The notes under the pieces are model-generated. The model made no database searches, was not told where the DNA came from, and saw only the letters and a program-made list of their open reading frames with translations. Of a stretch of 36,498 bases of DNA, positions 29,128 through 36,409 are shown in pieces; position 1 is the stretch's first letter, and the number at the start of each line of letters is the position of its first letter. The translations under genes and the position numbers were made by a program. Location: the NCBI GenBank assembly GCA_016213245.1, contig JACRBC010000147.1, positions 1-36,498 on the forward strand, read 5' to 3'. Source of the DNA: Candidatus Solibacter usitatus. Its GTDB lineage: Bacteria; Acidobacteriota; Terriglobia; Bryobacterales; Bryobacteraceae.

Positions 29128-30504
29128 ATGAAGCAGCGGATTCTCATCGTTGAAGATGAAGAAAAGCTCCGCCGGGTCCTCGCCCTCCAGTTGGAATCGG
29201 CCGGCTACGACGTGGAACTCGCCGGCTCGGCCGAAGACGCGCTGAAACTGTCCGACCGCTGCGCTCTGGTGCTCACCGACCTGCGCCTGCCCGCCATGGA
29301 CGGCATGGCACTGCTGGAGTCCATCCAGCGGCAGAACTCACGGACGCCGGTGGTTGTCATGACCGCCTTCGGCACCGTGGAGATCGCTGTCGAGGCCATG
29401 AAGAAGGGCGCCGCCGACTTCCTCCCCAAGCCCTTCTCGCTCGATCATCTCATGGCCGTTGTCCGCAAAGCGCTGGAGGTCCAATCCCTGCGCGACGAAA
29501 ACGTCCTGTTGAAAGAGGAACTCGGCCGCCGCTACCGCTTCGACAATATCGTCGGCTCCGGCGCCAAAATGCAGGAGATCCTCGGCGCGGTCGCGCGCGT
29601 CGCCGCGTCGCGCACCACCGTGCTGCTGTGCGGCGAGTCCGGCACCGGCAAGGACCTCATCGCCCGCGCCGTCCACCACCATTCGCCCCGCGCCGGCCAG
29701 CCCTTCGTCAAGATCAACTGCACTGCCATCCCCGAGAACCTGATGGAGAGCGAGCTGTTTGGCTACGAGAAGGGTGCCTTCACCGGCGCCGCCGCGACCA
29801 AGCCCGGCAAGTTCGAGCAGGCCGACCGCGGCACCGTCTTCCTCGACGAAATCGGCGACGTGCCCACCGCCATCCAGGTGAAGCTGCTGCGCGTGCTCCA
29901 GGAACGGGAGTTCGAACGGCTCGGCTCCAACAAGACCCGCCAAATCGACGTCCGCATCGTCGCCGCCACCAACGTCGATCTGCGCCGCGCCCTGGAGGAG
30001 GGCAACTTCCGCGAGGACCTCTACTACCGCCTCAACGTCTTTCCCATTACCATCCCTCCGCTGCGCGACCGCAGCGAGGATATCCCCCTGCTGGCCGAAC
30101 ACTTCCTGCGCAAGTACTCCCGCGAAAACGGCTCCTCCGTCACCGCCATTTCCGAGCCCGCCCGCCACAAGTTGGTGGCCTACCACTGGCCAGGCAACGT
30201 GAGGGAACTGGAAAACGTCATCGAGCGCAGCCTGCTCTACGCCTCAGGCGCATCTCTCCAGCCCGAGGACATCCATCTCGACCATGCTCCCCGGCGCGCC
30301 ACTGCCGCAAACGGCGGCAACGGCGGCGCGTCCGGCAACGGAGGAGAGTTCCTGGCCGCAGGCGTCACTCTGGAGGAGCACGAGCGCGCCCTCATCCGCG
30401 AGGCCCTGAAGCGCTCCGCCGGCAACAAGAGCCAGGCCGCCCGGCTGCTCGGTCTGAGCCGGAATGCCCTGCGCTACCGGCTGGCGCAGATGGGGATCGA
30501 GTAG
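29128..30504 (+). CDS. NtrC-family sigma-54-dependent response regulator
   Basis: It has three domains: receiver (about 1-115, acidic pair in IVEDEEK, phospho-acceptor D51 in LTDLRLPAMDG, K in PKPF); AAA+ domain with Walker A GESGTGKD (169-176), the sigma-54 contact loop GAFTGA (216-221), Walker B GTVFLDEIGD and R-finger region FREDLYYRLNVF; and a Fis-type HTH (GNKSQAARLLGLSRNALRYR). A Gly/Asn-rich linker (GGNGGASGNGG) precedes the HTH. It activates sigma-54 RNA polymerase when phosphorylated, probably by the kinase at 27294. Three ATGs at 29110-29118 are in frame too; 29128 is preferred because GAAGG is 5 nt upstream and it starts right before the receiver. Its targets are unknown. Confidence 0.94.
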   Translation: MKQRILIVEDEEKLRRVLALQLESAGYDVELAGSAEDALKLSDRCALVLTDLRLPAMDGMALLESIQRQNSRTPVVVMTAFGTVEIAVEAMKKGAADFLPKPFSLDHLMAVVRKALEVQSLRDENVLLKEELGRRYRFDNIVGSGAKMQEILGAVARVAASRTTVLLCGESGTGKDLIARAVHHHSPRAGQPFVKINCTAIPENLMESELFGYEKGAFTGAAATKPGKFEQADRGTVFLDEIGDVPTAIQVKLLRVLQEREFERLGSNKTRQIDVRIVAATNVDLRRALEEGNFREDLYYRLNVFPITIPPLRDRSEDIPLLAEHFLRKYSRENGSSVTAISEPARHKLVAYHWPGNVRELENVIERSLLYASGASLQPEDIHLDHAPRRATAANGGNGGASGNGGEFLAAGVTLEEHERALIREALKRSAGNKSQAARLLGLSRNALRYRLAQMGIE

Positions 30505-30539
30505 GGCACTCCGGCGGCCTGATAAGCTCTTACTTGACG

Positions 30540-30776
30540 ATGCCCGTCACCAGACCAAGATCCGATGGCTTCGTGGTTTGCATCGACCACGGCGGCTACC
30601 CGGCCGCGTTGGAAGTGCGCAAACTCTACCCCGTGCTTCGCGACACGGAAGCCGCGACCCAAGGCCTCATCCGAGTCGTCGACGAGTCGGGTGAAGACTA
30701 CCTGTATCCGGCCCGGCTCTTCAAGCGGCTCACCCTCCCCGCGGAACTCAGGCGGGTCCTGCAAATCGCATCCTGA
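30540..30776 (+). CDS. Small protein of unknown function (78 aa)
   Basis: The product is 78 residues: DGFVVCIDHGGYPAALEVRK, LYPVLRDTEAATQGLIRVVD, ESGEDYLYPARLFKRLTLPA. The LEV.KLY.V..D..A...G..RV.DESGEDYLYP pattern looks like a family of short bacterial proteins of unknown function that I recall from several phyla. No membrane segment or signal peptide is visible. It starts 35 bp after the NtrC-type gene; the longer frame reaching back to 29628 is an antisense-like shadow within that gene. Confidence 0.7.
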   Translation: MPVTRPRSDGFVVCIDHGGYPAALEVRKLYPVLRDTEAATQGLIRVVDESGEDYLYPARLFKRLTLPAELRRVLQIAS

Positions 30777-30787
30777 ACCCGCCCGCC

Positions 30788-30823
30788 AGCGGCCACTGAG
30801 GGCCACGCGCGGGCCGCTACAAT
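30788..30823 (+). promoter_or_regulatory. Inverted repeat next to a TACAAT -10-like box before the PIG-L gene
   Basis: AGCGGCC (30788-30794) and GGCCGCT (30812-30818) form a 7-bp inverted repeat with a 17-nt spacer, directly followed by or overlapping TACAAT (30818-30823), 20 bp ahead of the PIG-L start. No good -35 is seen at the proper distance. It could be an operator over a weak promoter or a transcript hairpin after the small gene. Confidence 0.3.
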
Positions 30824-30843
30824 GGGAAGACCCTGAGCGTCCT

Positions 30844-33354
30844 ATGAGAACCCGTGTGTCCCGGCATTGCGTGATTCTGGCCGCGGCGATGGCCGCCACG
30901 ATGACTCCAACCACGAGCGCGGAGGTGCGCCGCGCCACCGGCGCCAACGCTCTCAAGCAGCAACTGGAGCGCCTGCGCGTGGTCGGCAGCGTGCTGATGA
31001 TCGCCGCCCACCCCGATGACGAAAACACCGCACTGCTGGCCTACTGCGCCCAGGGCCGCAAGCTGCGCACCGCCTACCTGTCGCTCACCCGCGGCGAGGG
31101 CGGCCAGAACCTCATCGGCAGCGAGCAGGGCGACCTGCTCGGCGTCATCCGCACCCAGGAACTGCTGGCCGCCCGTAAGGTGGACGGGGCCGAGCAGTTC
31201 TTTACCCGCGCCGTCGACTTCGGCTTCTCCAAGACCGCCGATGAGACCCTGCGAAAATGGGGCCGCGACCAGGTGCTGGCCGACGTCGTCTGGGTCATCC
31301 GCCTCTACCGGCCCGACGTGATCTTCCTGCGCTTCTCCGGCACCACCAGGGACGGCCACGGCCACCACCAGTCCTCCTCCATCCTCGGCCAGGAAGCGTT
31401 CAAGCTGGCCGCCGACCCCAAGGCCTTTCCCGAACAGTTGAAGCATGTCGCCCCGTGGCAGGCCAAGCGGATCCTGTGGAACGGCTTCAGCTTCAATCGC
31501 CAGCAGGAGCAGGAACTCGACAAGATGCCCGAGCGCCTCATGGTGGACACCGGCGAGTACGACCACGTGCTCGGCTCTTCCTACGGCGAACTGGCGGGCC
31601 TGAGCCGCAGCCAGCACCGCAGCCAGGGCATGGGTTCGCCGGAACGCAAAGGCAGCGCCCCCAACTATCTCTTCCACTACGGCGGCGAACCTGCGCGCAG
31701 CGACTTCATGGACGGCGTGGGCGTCTCCTGGAGCCGCCTCGCCGGCGGCGCGGCGGTGCAGAAACTGCTCGATCAAGCCGCGGCCGGCTACGATCTGGAC
31801 GCCCCCGAAAAGGTCATCCCCTGGCTGATGCAGGCGCGAAAACTCATTGCCGCCATCAACCACCCGGACGCGCAGCGCAAATTGAAGGAGCTGGACGAGG
31901 CCGTGGTGATGGCCGCCGGCTTGTGGCTGGAAGTGAACGCCTCCCAGGCCGAAGCCGCCCCCGGCAGCCGCGTCACTCTGAACCTGACCGCGGTGAACCG
32001 TGGCCACGCCGCGGTCGAGCTCACCGGCGTTCAATTGCAGCAGGCAGGGCGCCTCCCCGGCGCCGCACTCGCCTACAACAAGCCGCACACCGCCCAGCTC
32101 CAGTGGACCGTGTCGGACGACCAGCCCCTCACCCAGCCCATCCAACTGCGCGAGCCGCGCAGCGGCGACCTGTACGCGACCCCCAGCCAGACCGACATCG
32201 GCAGGGCGGAGGCCGATCCGGTGCTCACCGCGCACTTCCTGCTGCAGGTGGACGGTGCCCCGGTGGAGATCTCCCGCGCCGTGGAGCATCGCTACGTGGA
32301 CCGCGTGCGCGGCGAATTGACCCGGCCGTTCGTCATCGTCCCCCCCGTGGCCGTGAGGATGCCCCAAACCGCGCTGCTGTTCGCCAGTCCGCGGTCGCGC
32401 ACCCTTCCTGTTGAAATCGTCGCCAATGCGGCCGCCGTCGAAGGGACGGTGACCCTGCGCACCCCTCCCGGCTGGAATGTGGAGCCGCCGGCGCACGCCT
32501 TCAAGCTGGACGAAGCCGGCAAGCAGGCCGTCCTCGCTTTTCAGGTGACGCCCCCGGCGGCGGGCGCCCGCGGTGAACTCGCCGCCGTGGCGAAGGTGGG
32601 CGCGCACGAGGTGCCCAGCGGCATTGTGCGTCTCAGCTACGAGCACATCCCGCCCCAGACCGTGCTCGTTCCGGCGCGGACCAAAGTGCTGCGCGAAGAC
32701 GTGAAGACCTCCGCCCGGCGCGTCGGCTACATCATGGGCGCCGGCGACGAAGTCCCCGCCGCCCTGCGCGAATTGGGGTGCGAGGTCACCTTGCTGGAAG
32801 CCGCCGATCTGGCCCGTGGCGACCTCTCACCATACGATGCCATCGTTACCGGCGTCCGCGCCTGGAACGTCCGCGACGACCTGCGCGCCGCCCACCCACG
32901 GCTGCGCCAGTACATGGAAAACGGCGGCACGCTCGTGGTCCAGTACAACACCCTCGACGGCATGTTCGGCGGCGGCGACTCGCCCGCCCTGCGCAATATC
33001 GGGCCTTTCCCCATCCGCATCGGACGCGACCGCACCACCGTCGAAGAGGCCGAGGTCACGCTACTGAAACCCGACCACCGCCTCTTCCAGAGCCCCAACC
33101 GCGTCACCCCGGCCGACTTCGCCGGCTGGGTCCAGGAGCGCGCCCTCTACTTCCCCTCGCAGTGGGATGACCGGTACGAGGCATTGCTCGAATGCCACGA
33201 TCCTGGGGAAGCGCCGCAGAAAGGCGGCCTGCTTTACGCCCGCGTCGGCAAGGGCGCCTACGTCTTCTCGTCCTATGTCTGGTTCCGGGAACTGCCGGCA
33301 GGCGTGCCCGGAGCCTACCGCCTCTTCGCCAACATTGTGAGCGCGGGGAAATAG
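30844..33354 (+). CDS. Secreted PIG-L family deacetylase, multidomain
   Basis: The 836-residue product begins with a signal-like segment (MRTRVSRHCVILAAAMAATM), followed by the PIG-L/LmbE zinc hydrolase domain: AHPDDE at 55-60 (H56 and D59 as metal ligands, D58 as likely base), LSLTRGEGGQNLIGSEQGDL, and the distal His cluster GHGHHQSSSI (172-180). PIG-L enzymes remove acetyl groups from GlcNAc-type amines. Residues beyond about 370 hold beta-sandwich modules, one resembling an NPCBM-associated/NEW3 domain (GTVTLRTPPGWNVEPPAHAF), and the C-terminal ~230 residues look like a glutamine-amidotransferase-like fold (GDLSPYDAIVTGVRAWNVRD, ENGGTLVVQYNT). The frame is open to 30565; ATG 30844 gives the signal peptide. 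It abuts the next small gene with no gap, so a linked role in sugar use is likely. Confidence 0.86.
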   Translation: MRTRVSRHCVILAAAMAATMTPTTSAEVRRATGANALKQQLERLRVVGSVLMIAAHPDDENTALLAYCAQGRKLRTAYLSLTRGEGGQNLIGSEQGDLLGVIRTQELLAARKVDGAEQFFTRAVDFGFSKTADETLRKWGRDQVLADVVWVIRLYRPDVIFLRFSGTTRDGHGHHQSSSILGQEAFKLAADPKAFPEQLKHVAPWQAKRILWNGFSFNRQQEQELDKMPERLMVDTGEYDHVLGSSYGELAGLSRSQHRSQGMGSPERKGSAPNYLFHYGGEPARSDFMDGVGVSWSRLAGGAAVQKLLDQAAAGYDLDAPEKVIPWLMQARKLIAAINHPDAQRKLKELDEAVVMAAGLWLEVNASQAEAAPGSRVTLNLTAVNRGHAAVELTGVQLQQAGRLPGAALAYNKPHTAQLQWTVSDDQPLTQPIQLREPRSGDLYATPSQTDIGRAEADPVLTAHFLLQVDGAPVEISRAVEHRYVDRVRGELTRPFVIVPPVAVRMPQTALLFASPRSRTLPVEIVANAAAVEGTVTLRTPPGWNVEPPAHAFKLDEAGKQAVLAFQVTPPAAGARGELAAVAKVGAHEVPSGIVRLSYEHIPPQTVLVPARTKVLREDVKTSARRVGYIMGAGDEVPAALRELGCEVTLLEAADLARGDLSPYDAIVTGVRAWNVRDDLRAAHPRLRQYMENGGTLVVQYNTLDGMFGGGDSPALRNIGPFPIRIGRDRTTVEEAEVTLLKPDHRLFQSPNRVTPADFAGWVQERALYFPSQWDDRYEALLECHDPGEAPQKGGLLYARVGKGAYVFSSYVWFRELPAGVPGAYRLFANIVSAGK

Positions 33355-33474
33355 ATGCACGACGCGCCACCGCCGCTGTTTCGCACCTGGCCCCGCATGT
33401 ACGCCGCCGTCGTCGCCTGGCTGGTCCTCATGATCGTGCTGTTTGACCTCTTCACCAGGAGCTTCAACCGGTGA
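33355..33474 (+). CDS. 39-residue single-pass membrane peptide
   Basis: ATG 33355 comes straight after the PIG-L stop (TAG 33352-33354) and the frame ends at TGA 33472-33474. The peptide has a Pro-rich head (MHDAPPPLFRTWPRMYA), a membrane helix (VVAWLVLMIVLFDLF) and a basic tail (TRSFNR). The downstream symporter starts with GTG in the same GTGA, so the two are coupled. Small partner subunits are known for some sodium:solute symporters, such as YhdT with PanF. A similar partner role here is inferred. Confidence 0.7.
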   Translation: MHDAPPPLFRTWPRMYAAVVAWLVLMIVLFDLFTRSFNR

Positions 33475-35120
33475 GGGCCATCGATTGGCTCGTCATGGCC
33501 TGCGCCCTCAGCGGCGTCATCCTCTACGGACTCTGGCGCGCCCGCGGCAGCAACACCACCGAGAAGTTCCTGCTGGCCAACAAGACCATGCCGTGGTACG
33601 CCATGGCCCTCTCCATCATGGCCACCCAGGCCAGCGCCGTGACGTTCATCTCCACCACCGGGCAGAGCTACGTCGACGGCATGCGCTTCGTCCAGTTCTA
33701 CTTCGGCCTGCCGCTGGCCATGGTGGTGGTGGCTGCCGTCGTCGTGCCGCGCTTCCTCTCCTCCGGCGTCTACACCGCCTACGAATACCTGGAGCGGCGC
33801 TTCGACGCCAAGACCCGCTCTCTCGTCAGCGCCCTCTTCCTGCTCTCCCGCGGCCTGGCAGCCGGTGTCACGCTGGCCGCGCCCGCCGTGGTCATGACCG
33901 CCATCCTCGGCTGGCCCGAAGAGTGGACCACCATCGGCGTCGGCATGGTGGTGATCGCCTACACCGTCACCGGCGGCATCTCCGCCATCACCTGGGCCGA
34001 CTTCGTCCAAATGCTCATCATGACCGCCGGACTCGCCGCCGCCCTGCTCTCCGCCGTCCTGCTGCTCCCTCGCGACGTCTCGTTCTCCGATGCCATCGCC
34101 GTCGCCGGAGCCGCCGGCCGCCTGAATCCCATCACCTGGCAGTTCAACCCCAACGACCAGTTCAACATCTGGAGCGGCCTGCTCGGCGGCATGTTCCTCA
34201 TGCTCGCCTACTTCGGCTGCGACCAGAGCCAGGTCCAGCGCTACCTCACCGGCAAGAGCATCGCCCAGAGCCGCCTCAGCCTGCTGTTCAACGCCGTGGC
34301 CAAGGTCCCCATGCAGTTCTCCATCCTCTTCATCGGGGCCATGGTCTTCGTCTTCTTCACCTTCGAAAAGCCGCCCGTGCTCTTCAACCCCGTCGCCCTG
34401 GCCCGGGCGGAGAAGAAAACGGAGTTCGCCGGTGTCCGCGCCGCCTACGACAAGGCCTTCGCTGCCCGCCGTGCGGCCGCACTGGCTCTGTCGGATGCGC
34501 CGGACACCGTGCAGGCATTCAAGTCGGCACAGAAGGACCTCGACGCCACCCGCCGGCAGGCCGCCACCCTCGCCTCGGACGGCGTGAAGCCGGTGGTCGA
34601 CACCAACTTCATCTTCCTGACCTTCGTCACCAGGCACTTGCCCGCCGGGCTGGTAGGCCTGCTGCTGGCGGCCATCTTCGGCGCGGCCATGTCGGTCAGC
34701 TCGGCCGAGGTGAACTCGCTGGCCACTGTCACCGTCATCGACGTCTACAAGCGCCACTGGAATCGGGACGGCGACGATCGCCACTACCTCCGTGCCTCCC
34801 AATGGGCGACGGTCTTCTGGGCCCTCTTCGCCGTCGGCACGGCCCAACTGGTCAAGAACCTCGGCTCCCTGGTGGTGGTGGTGAACCTGCTCGGCTCGTT
34901 CTTCTACGGCGGGCTGCTGGGCGTCTTCGCCCTCGCCTTCTTCTTCCCGCGCGTCAAAGGCACGGCCGCTTTCACCGCTGTCCTCTGCGGCGAGGCCGCC
35001 ATCTTCGCCGCCTGGAAGTTCACCTCGATGGCCTTCCTTTGGTACAACGTCGTCGGCTGCGCCGTGGTGGTGGCAGTGGGGTTGGGGATGTCGGCGCTAC
35101 GCGATCCGGATTCGACATAG
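33471..35120 (+). CDS. Sodium:solute symporter (SSS family)
   Basis: The 549-residue product is a polytopic membrane protein of the LeuT-fold SSS family: IDWLVMACALSGVILYGLWR, FLLANKTMPWYAMALSIMAT with QASAVTFISTTGQSY, YEYLERRFDAKTRSLVSALF, TGGISAITWADFVQMLIMTA, ACFGCDQSQ-type segment LAYFGCDQSQVQRYLTGKSI, and AAIFGAAMSVSSAEVNSLAT with VTVIDVYKRHW. About 13 membrane helices are expected, plus a hydrophilic insertion (about residues 305-370). The transported solute cannot be told; the PIG-L neighbour suggests a sugar or amino-sugar. The start is GTG 33471, overlapping the small gene stop. Confidence 0.92.
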   Translation: MRAIDWLVMACALSGVILYGLWRARGSNTTEKFLLANKTMPWYAMALSIMATQASAVTFISTTGQSYVDGMRFVQFYFGLPLAMVVVAAVVVPRFLSSGVYTAYEYLERRFDAKTRSLVSALFLLSRGLAAGVTLAAPAVVMTAILGWPEEWTTIGVGMVVIAYTVTGGISAITWADFVQMLIMTAGLAAALLSAVLLLPRDVSFSDAIAVAGAAGRLNPITWQFNPNDQFNIWSGLLGGMFLMLAYFGCDQSQVQRYLTGKSIAQSRLSLLFNAVAKVPMQFSILFIGAMVFVFFTFEKPPVLFNPVALARAEKKTEFAGVRAAYDKAFAARRAAALALSDAPDTVQAFKSAQKDLDATRRQAATLASDGVKPVVDTNFIFLTFVTRHLPAGLVGLLLAAIFGAAMSVSSAEVNSLATVTVIDVYKRHWNRDGDDRHYLRASQWATVFWALFAVGTAQLVKNLGSLVVVVNLLGSFFYGGLLGVFALAFFFPRVKGTAAFTAVLCGEAAIFAAWKFTSMAFLWYNVVGCAVVVAVGLGMSALRDPDST

Positions 35121-35139
35121 GCTGGCTGTCGCCAGCTTT
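35121..35139 (+). terminator. Possible weak terminator after the symporter gene
   Basis: GCTGGC (35121-35126) and GCCAGC (35131-35136) form a 6-bp stem with a TGTC loop followed by TTT, right after the symporter stop. The stem is short and the T run brief, so termination may be partial. Confidence 0.45.
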
Positions 35140-35249
35140 CCCTGTCACACCACCGGACATGCGGGTCCGCATCCGGCGGTTCGGCGGGTTGAGCTACCGG
35201 CCAACCGTCAATTTCGGAATCCCGAGCGAGTCGAAGTGATTCCGTTTCT

Positions 35250-35264
35250 CTTTCAAGATGAGAC
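35250..35264. repeat. Putative left inverted repeat of the IS630 element
   Basis: Reads CTTTCAAGATGAGAC on the + strand and matches the complement of 36333-36347 at 13 of 15 positions. It lies 21 bp before the transposase start. Confidence 0.5.
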
Positions 35265-35285
35265 TAATAATGTTACAGCGTATTC

Positions 35286-35801
35286 ATGGCAAGACCACGA
35301 AGAATCGATCAGCAGTTGGTCGCATCCGCACTGCATGTGGTGCGGCAAACCCAGGACCTCCGGGAGTTACGCCAAGCCTTGGCGGTGGTGCTGCCGGCGG
35401 AGCTAAACGCCTCGCTGGAGCAGACGGCACGGGTATTGGGTGTCGGACGAGCAACCGTGCCGCGACTCCAGTCCGGTTTCCGGCAGCAACGCCGCTCCGG
35501 CGACGGTGGCCGCCAGGGTTGGGGCGGACGGCGCCGCACGTTGATGAGCGCGGAAGAAGAGCGGGAGTTCCTGCGGCCTTGGGCGGAACAAGCGCAGGCG
35601 GGCGGGGTGTTGGTGTTGTCGCCGATTCGGGCGGCGCTGGCGCGGCACTTGGGACGGAAGGTGGCCGCCTCGGTCGTGTACCGGTTCCTGGCGCGACATG
35701 GGTGGCGCAAGGTGGCGCCGGACACCCGTCATCCCAAGAGCGATCCGCAGATTCAAGAGGCCTGGGGAAAAAACTCCCGGAAGACTTGGCGACCTTGCTG
35801 A
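35286..35801 (+). CDS. IS630-family transposase, first frame (orfA)
   Basis: The 171-residue frame carries the N-terminal DNA-binding part of an IS630 transposase: a helix-turn-helix (LEQTARVLGVGRATVPRLQS), a linker with GRRRTLMSAEEEREFLRPWA, and VYRFLARHGWRKVAPDTRHP, the typical pre-catalytic segment. It ends a few codons after an A6 run. The catalytic DDE domain continues in the -1 frame. A -1 shift at 35768-35774 would give one ~374-residue protein. Confidence 0.85.
   Translation: MARPRRIDQQLVASALHVVRQTQDLRELRQALAVVLPAELNASLEQTARVLGVGRATVPRLQSGFRQQRRSGDGGRQGWGGRRRTLMSAEEEREFLRPWAEQAQAGGVLVLSPIRAALARHLGRKVAASVVYRFLARHGWRKVAPDTRHPKSDPQIQEAWGKNSRKTWRPC
35768..35774 (+). other. Putative -1 ribosomal frameshift site (A AAA AAC)
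   Basis: In orfA the codons are GGA AAA AAC. A AAA AAC is a slippery heptamer for -1 shifting; after the slip the codons are AAA AAA CTC CCG, which join exactly to the orfB frame (KKLPEDLATLL). AAGAGG at 35755-35760 lies 7 nt before the heptamer and could act as an internal stimulator. IS630 members commonly use such A-run shifts. Confidence 0.7.
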
Positions 35802-36409
35802 CACCGGAAGTCGTCGGAACGCGGGCGGCGCGGATCATGTTTCAAGACGAGGCTCGCTTTGGGCGGACGGTGCGGATTCGACGCTGTTGGGCGCCGACGC
35901 CGTCACGTCCGAAGGTCGACAATGGCTACGAGCGGCAGTTTGTCTATGTCTGCGGAGCTGTCAGCCCCCTGCAGGGGGAACTGGACTGGAAGATCAGCCC
36001 GAAGATGAACACCGAGCAGATGAACCAATTCCTTACACAAGTCAGCCAGGCACATCCGGATGAATTCATCGTCATGGCCGTGGATGGAGCCAGCTCCCAC
36101 CGATCCCAAGAACTGCGGGTTCCCGAGAACATCCGTTTGCACCGCTTCCCGGGCTATTCGCCGGAACTCAACCCCCAGGAGCATGTCTGGGATGAGCTGC
36201 GCGAAAAGGAGTTTCCCAACCGAGTCTTTGAGTCCATGGACGCGGTCGTTGGTCAACTCGAAGCCGGCCTCCCGCGGTTGGCGGCACACACCCAAGCGCT
36301 GCGAAGCCTGACGGCCTGGCCCTGGCTATTTCGTCTCAACTTGACAGCTAAGTGGAGGTGCATAAATAACCGCTTCATCCAAGCTGGAGTTTATGGTAGC
36401 GTTGATTGA
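35771..36409 (+). CDS. IS630-family transposase, second frame (orfB, DDE domain)
   Basis: Entered by -1 shift, this frame has the DDE catalytic triad: first D in RIMFQDEARFGR, second D in IVMAVDGASSHRS, and E in YSPELNPQEHVWDELREKEF. FVYVCGAVSPLQGELDWKIS is also a family motif. The last ~20 residues (from LTAKWRCINN on) lie outside the right inverted repeat and are probably encoded by flanking DNA. The stop TGA (36407-36409) overlaps the ATG of the next transposase as TGATG. All catalytic residues look intact, so the element may still be active if the frameshift works. Confidence 0.85.
   Translation, partial: KLPEDLATLLTPEVVGTRAARIMFQDEARFGRTVRIRRCWAPTPSRPKVDNGYERQFVYVCGAVSPLQGELDWKISPKMNTEQMNQFLTQVSQAHPDEFIVMAVDGASSHRSQELRVPENIRLHRFPGYSPELNPQEHVWDELREKEFPNRVFESMDAVVGQLEAGLPRLAAHTQALRSLTAWPWLFRLNLTAKWRCINNRFIQAGVYGSVD
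36333..36347. repeat. Putative right inverted repeat of the IS630 element
   Basis: Reads GTCTCAACTTGACAG on the + strand, the inverted match to 35250-35264. It falls inside the orfB frame, about 60 bp before its stop. The sequence continues CTA, so a TA lies two bases outside it. Confidence 0.5.

Larger units (their letters stand above)
35250..36347 (+). mobile_element. IS630-type insertion sequence
   Basis: A split transposase of the IS630/Tc1 group is bordered by imperfect inverted repeats at 35250-35264 and 36333-36347 (13 of 15 bases match: CTxTCAAGxTGAGAC). On the right, TA follows two bases outside the repeat, as expected for TA targeting; on the left no TA is found next to the repeat. 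The left end is therefore less certain, and the orfB frame runs past the right repeat into the next element. Bases 35140-35249 hold no gene that I can support. Confidence 0.65.

Noticed and set aside
30817-32646. 609-codon open frame antisense to the PIG-L gene
   Set aside because: Shadow of a GC-rich coding strand; composition is Gly/Ala/Val/Arg/His-rich with no domain, and the + strand gene has clear catalytic motifs.
33315-34847. 510-codon minus-strand frame opposite the symporter
   Set aside because: Product is Gly/Glu/His/Asp-rich shadow sequence; the symporter motifs on the + strand are decisive.
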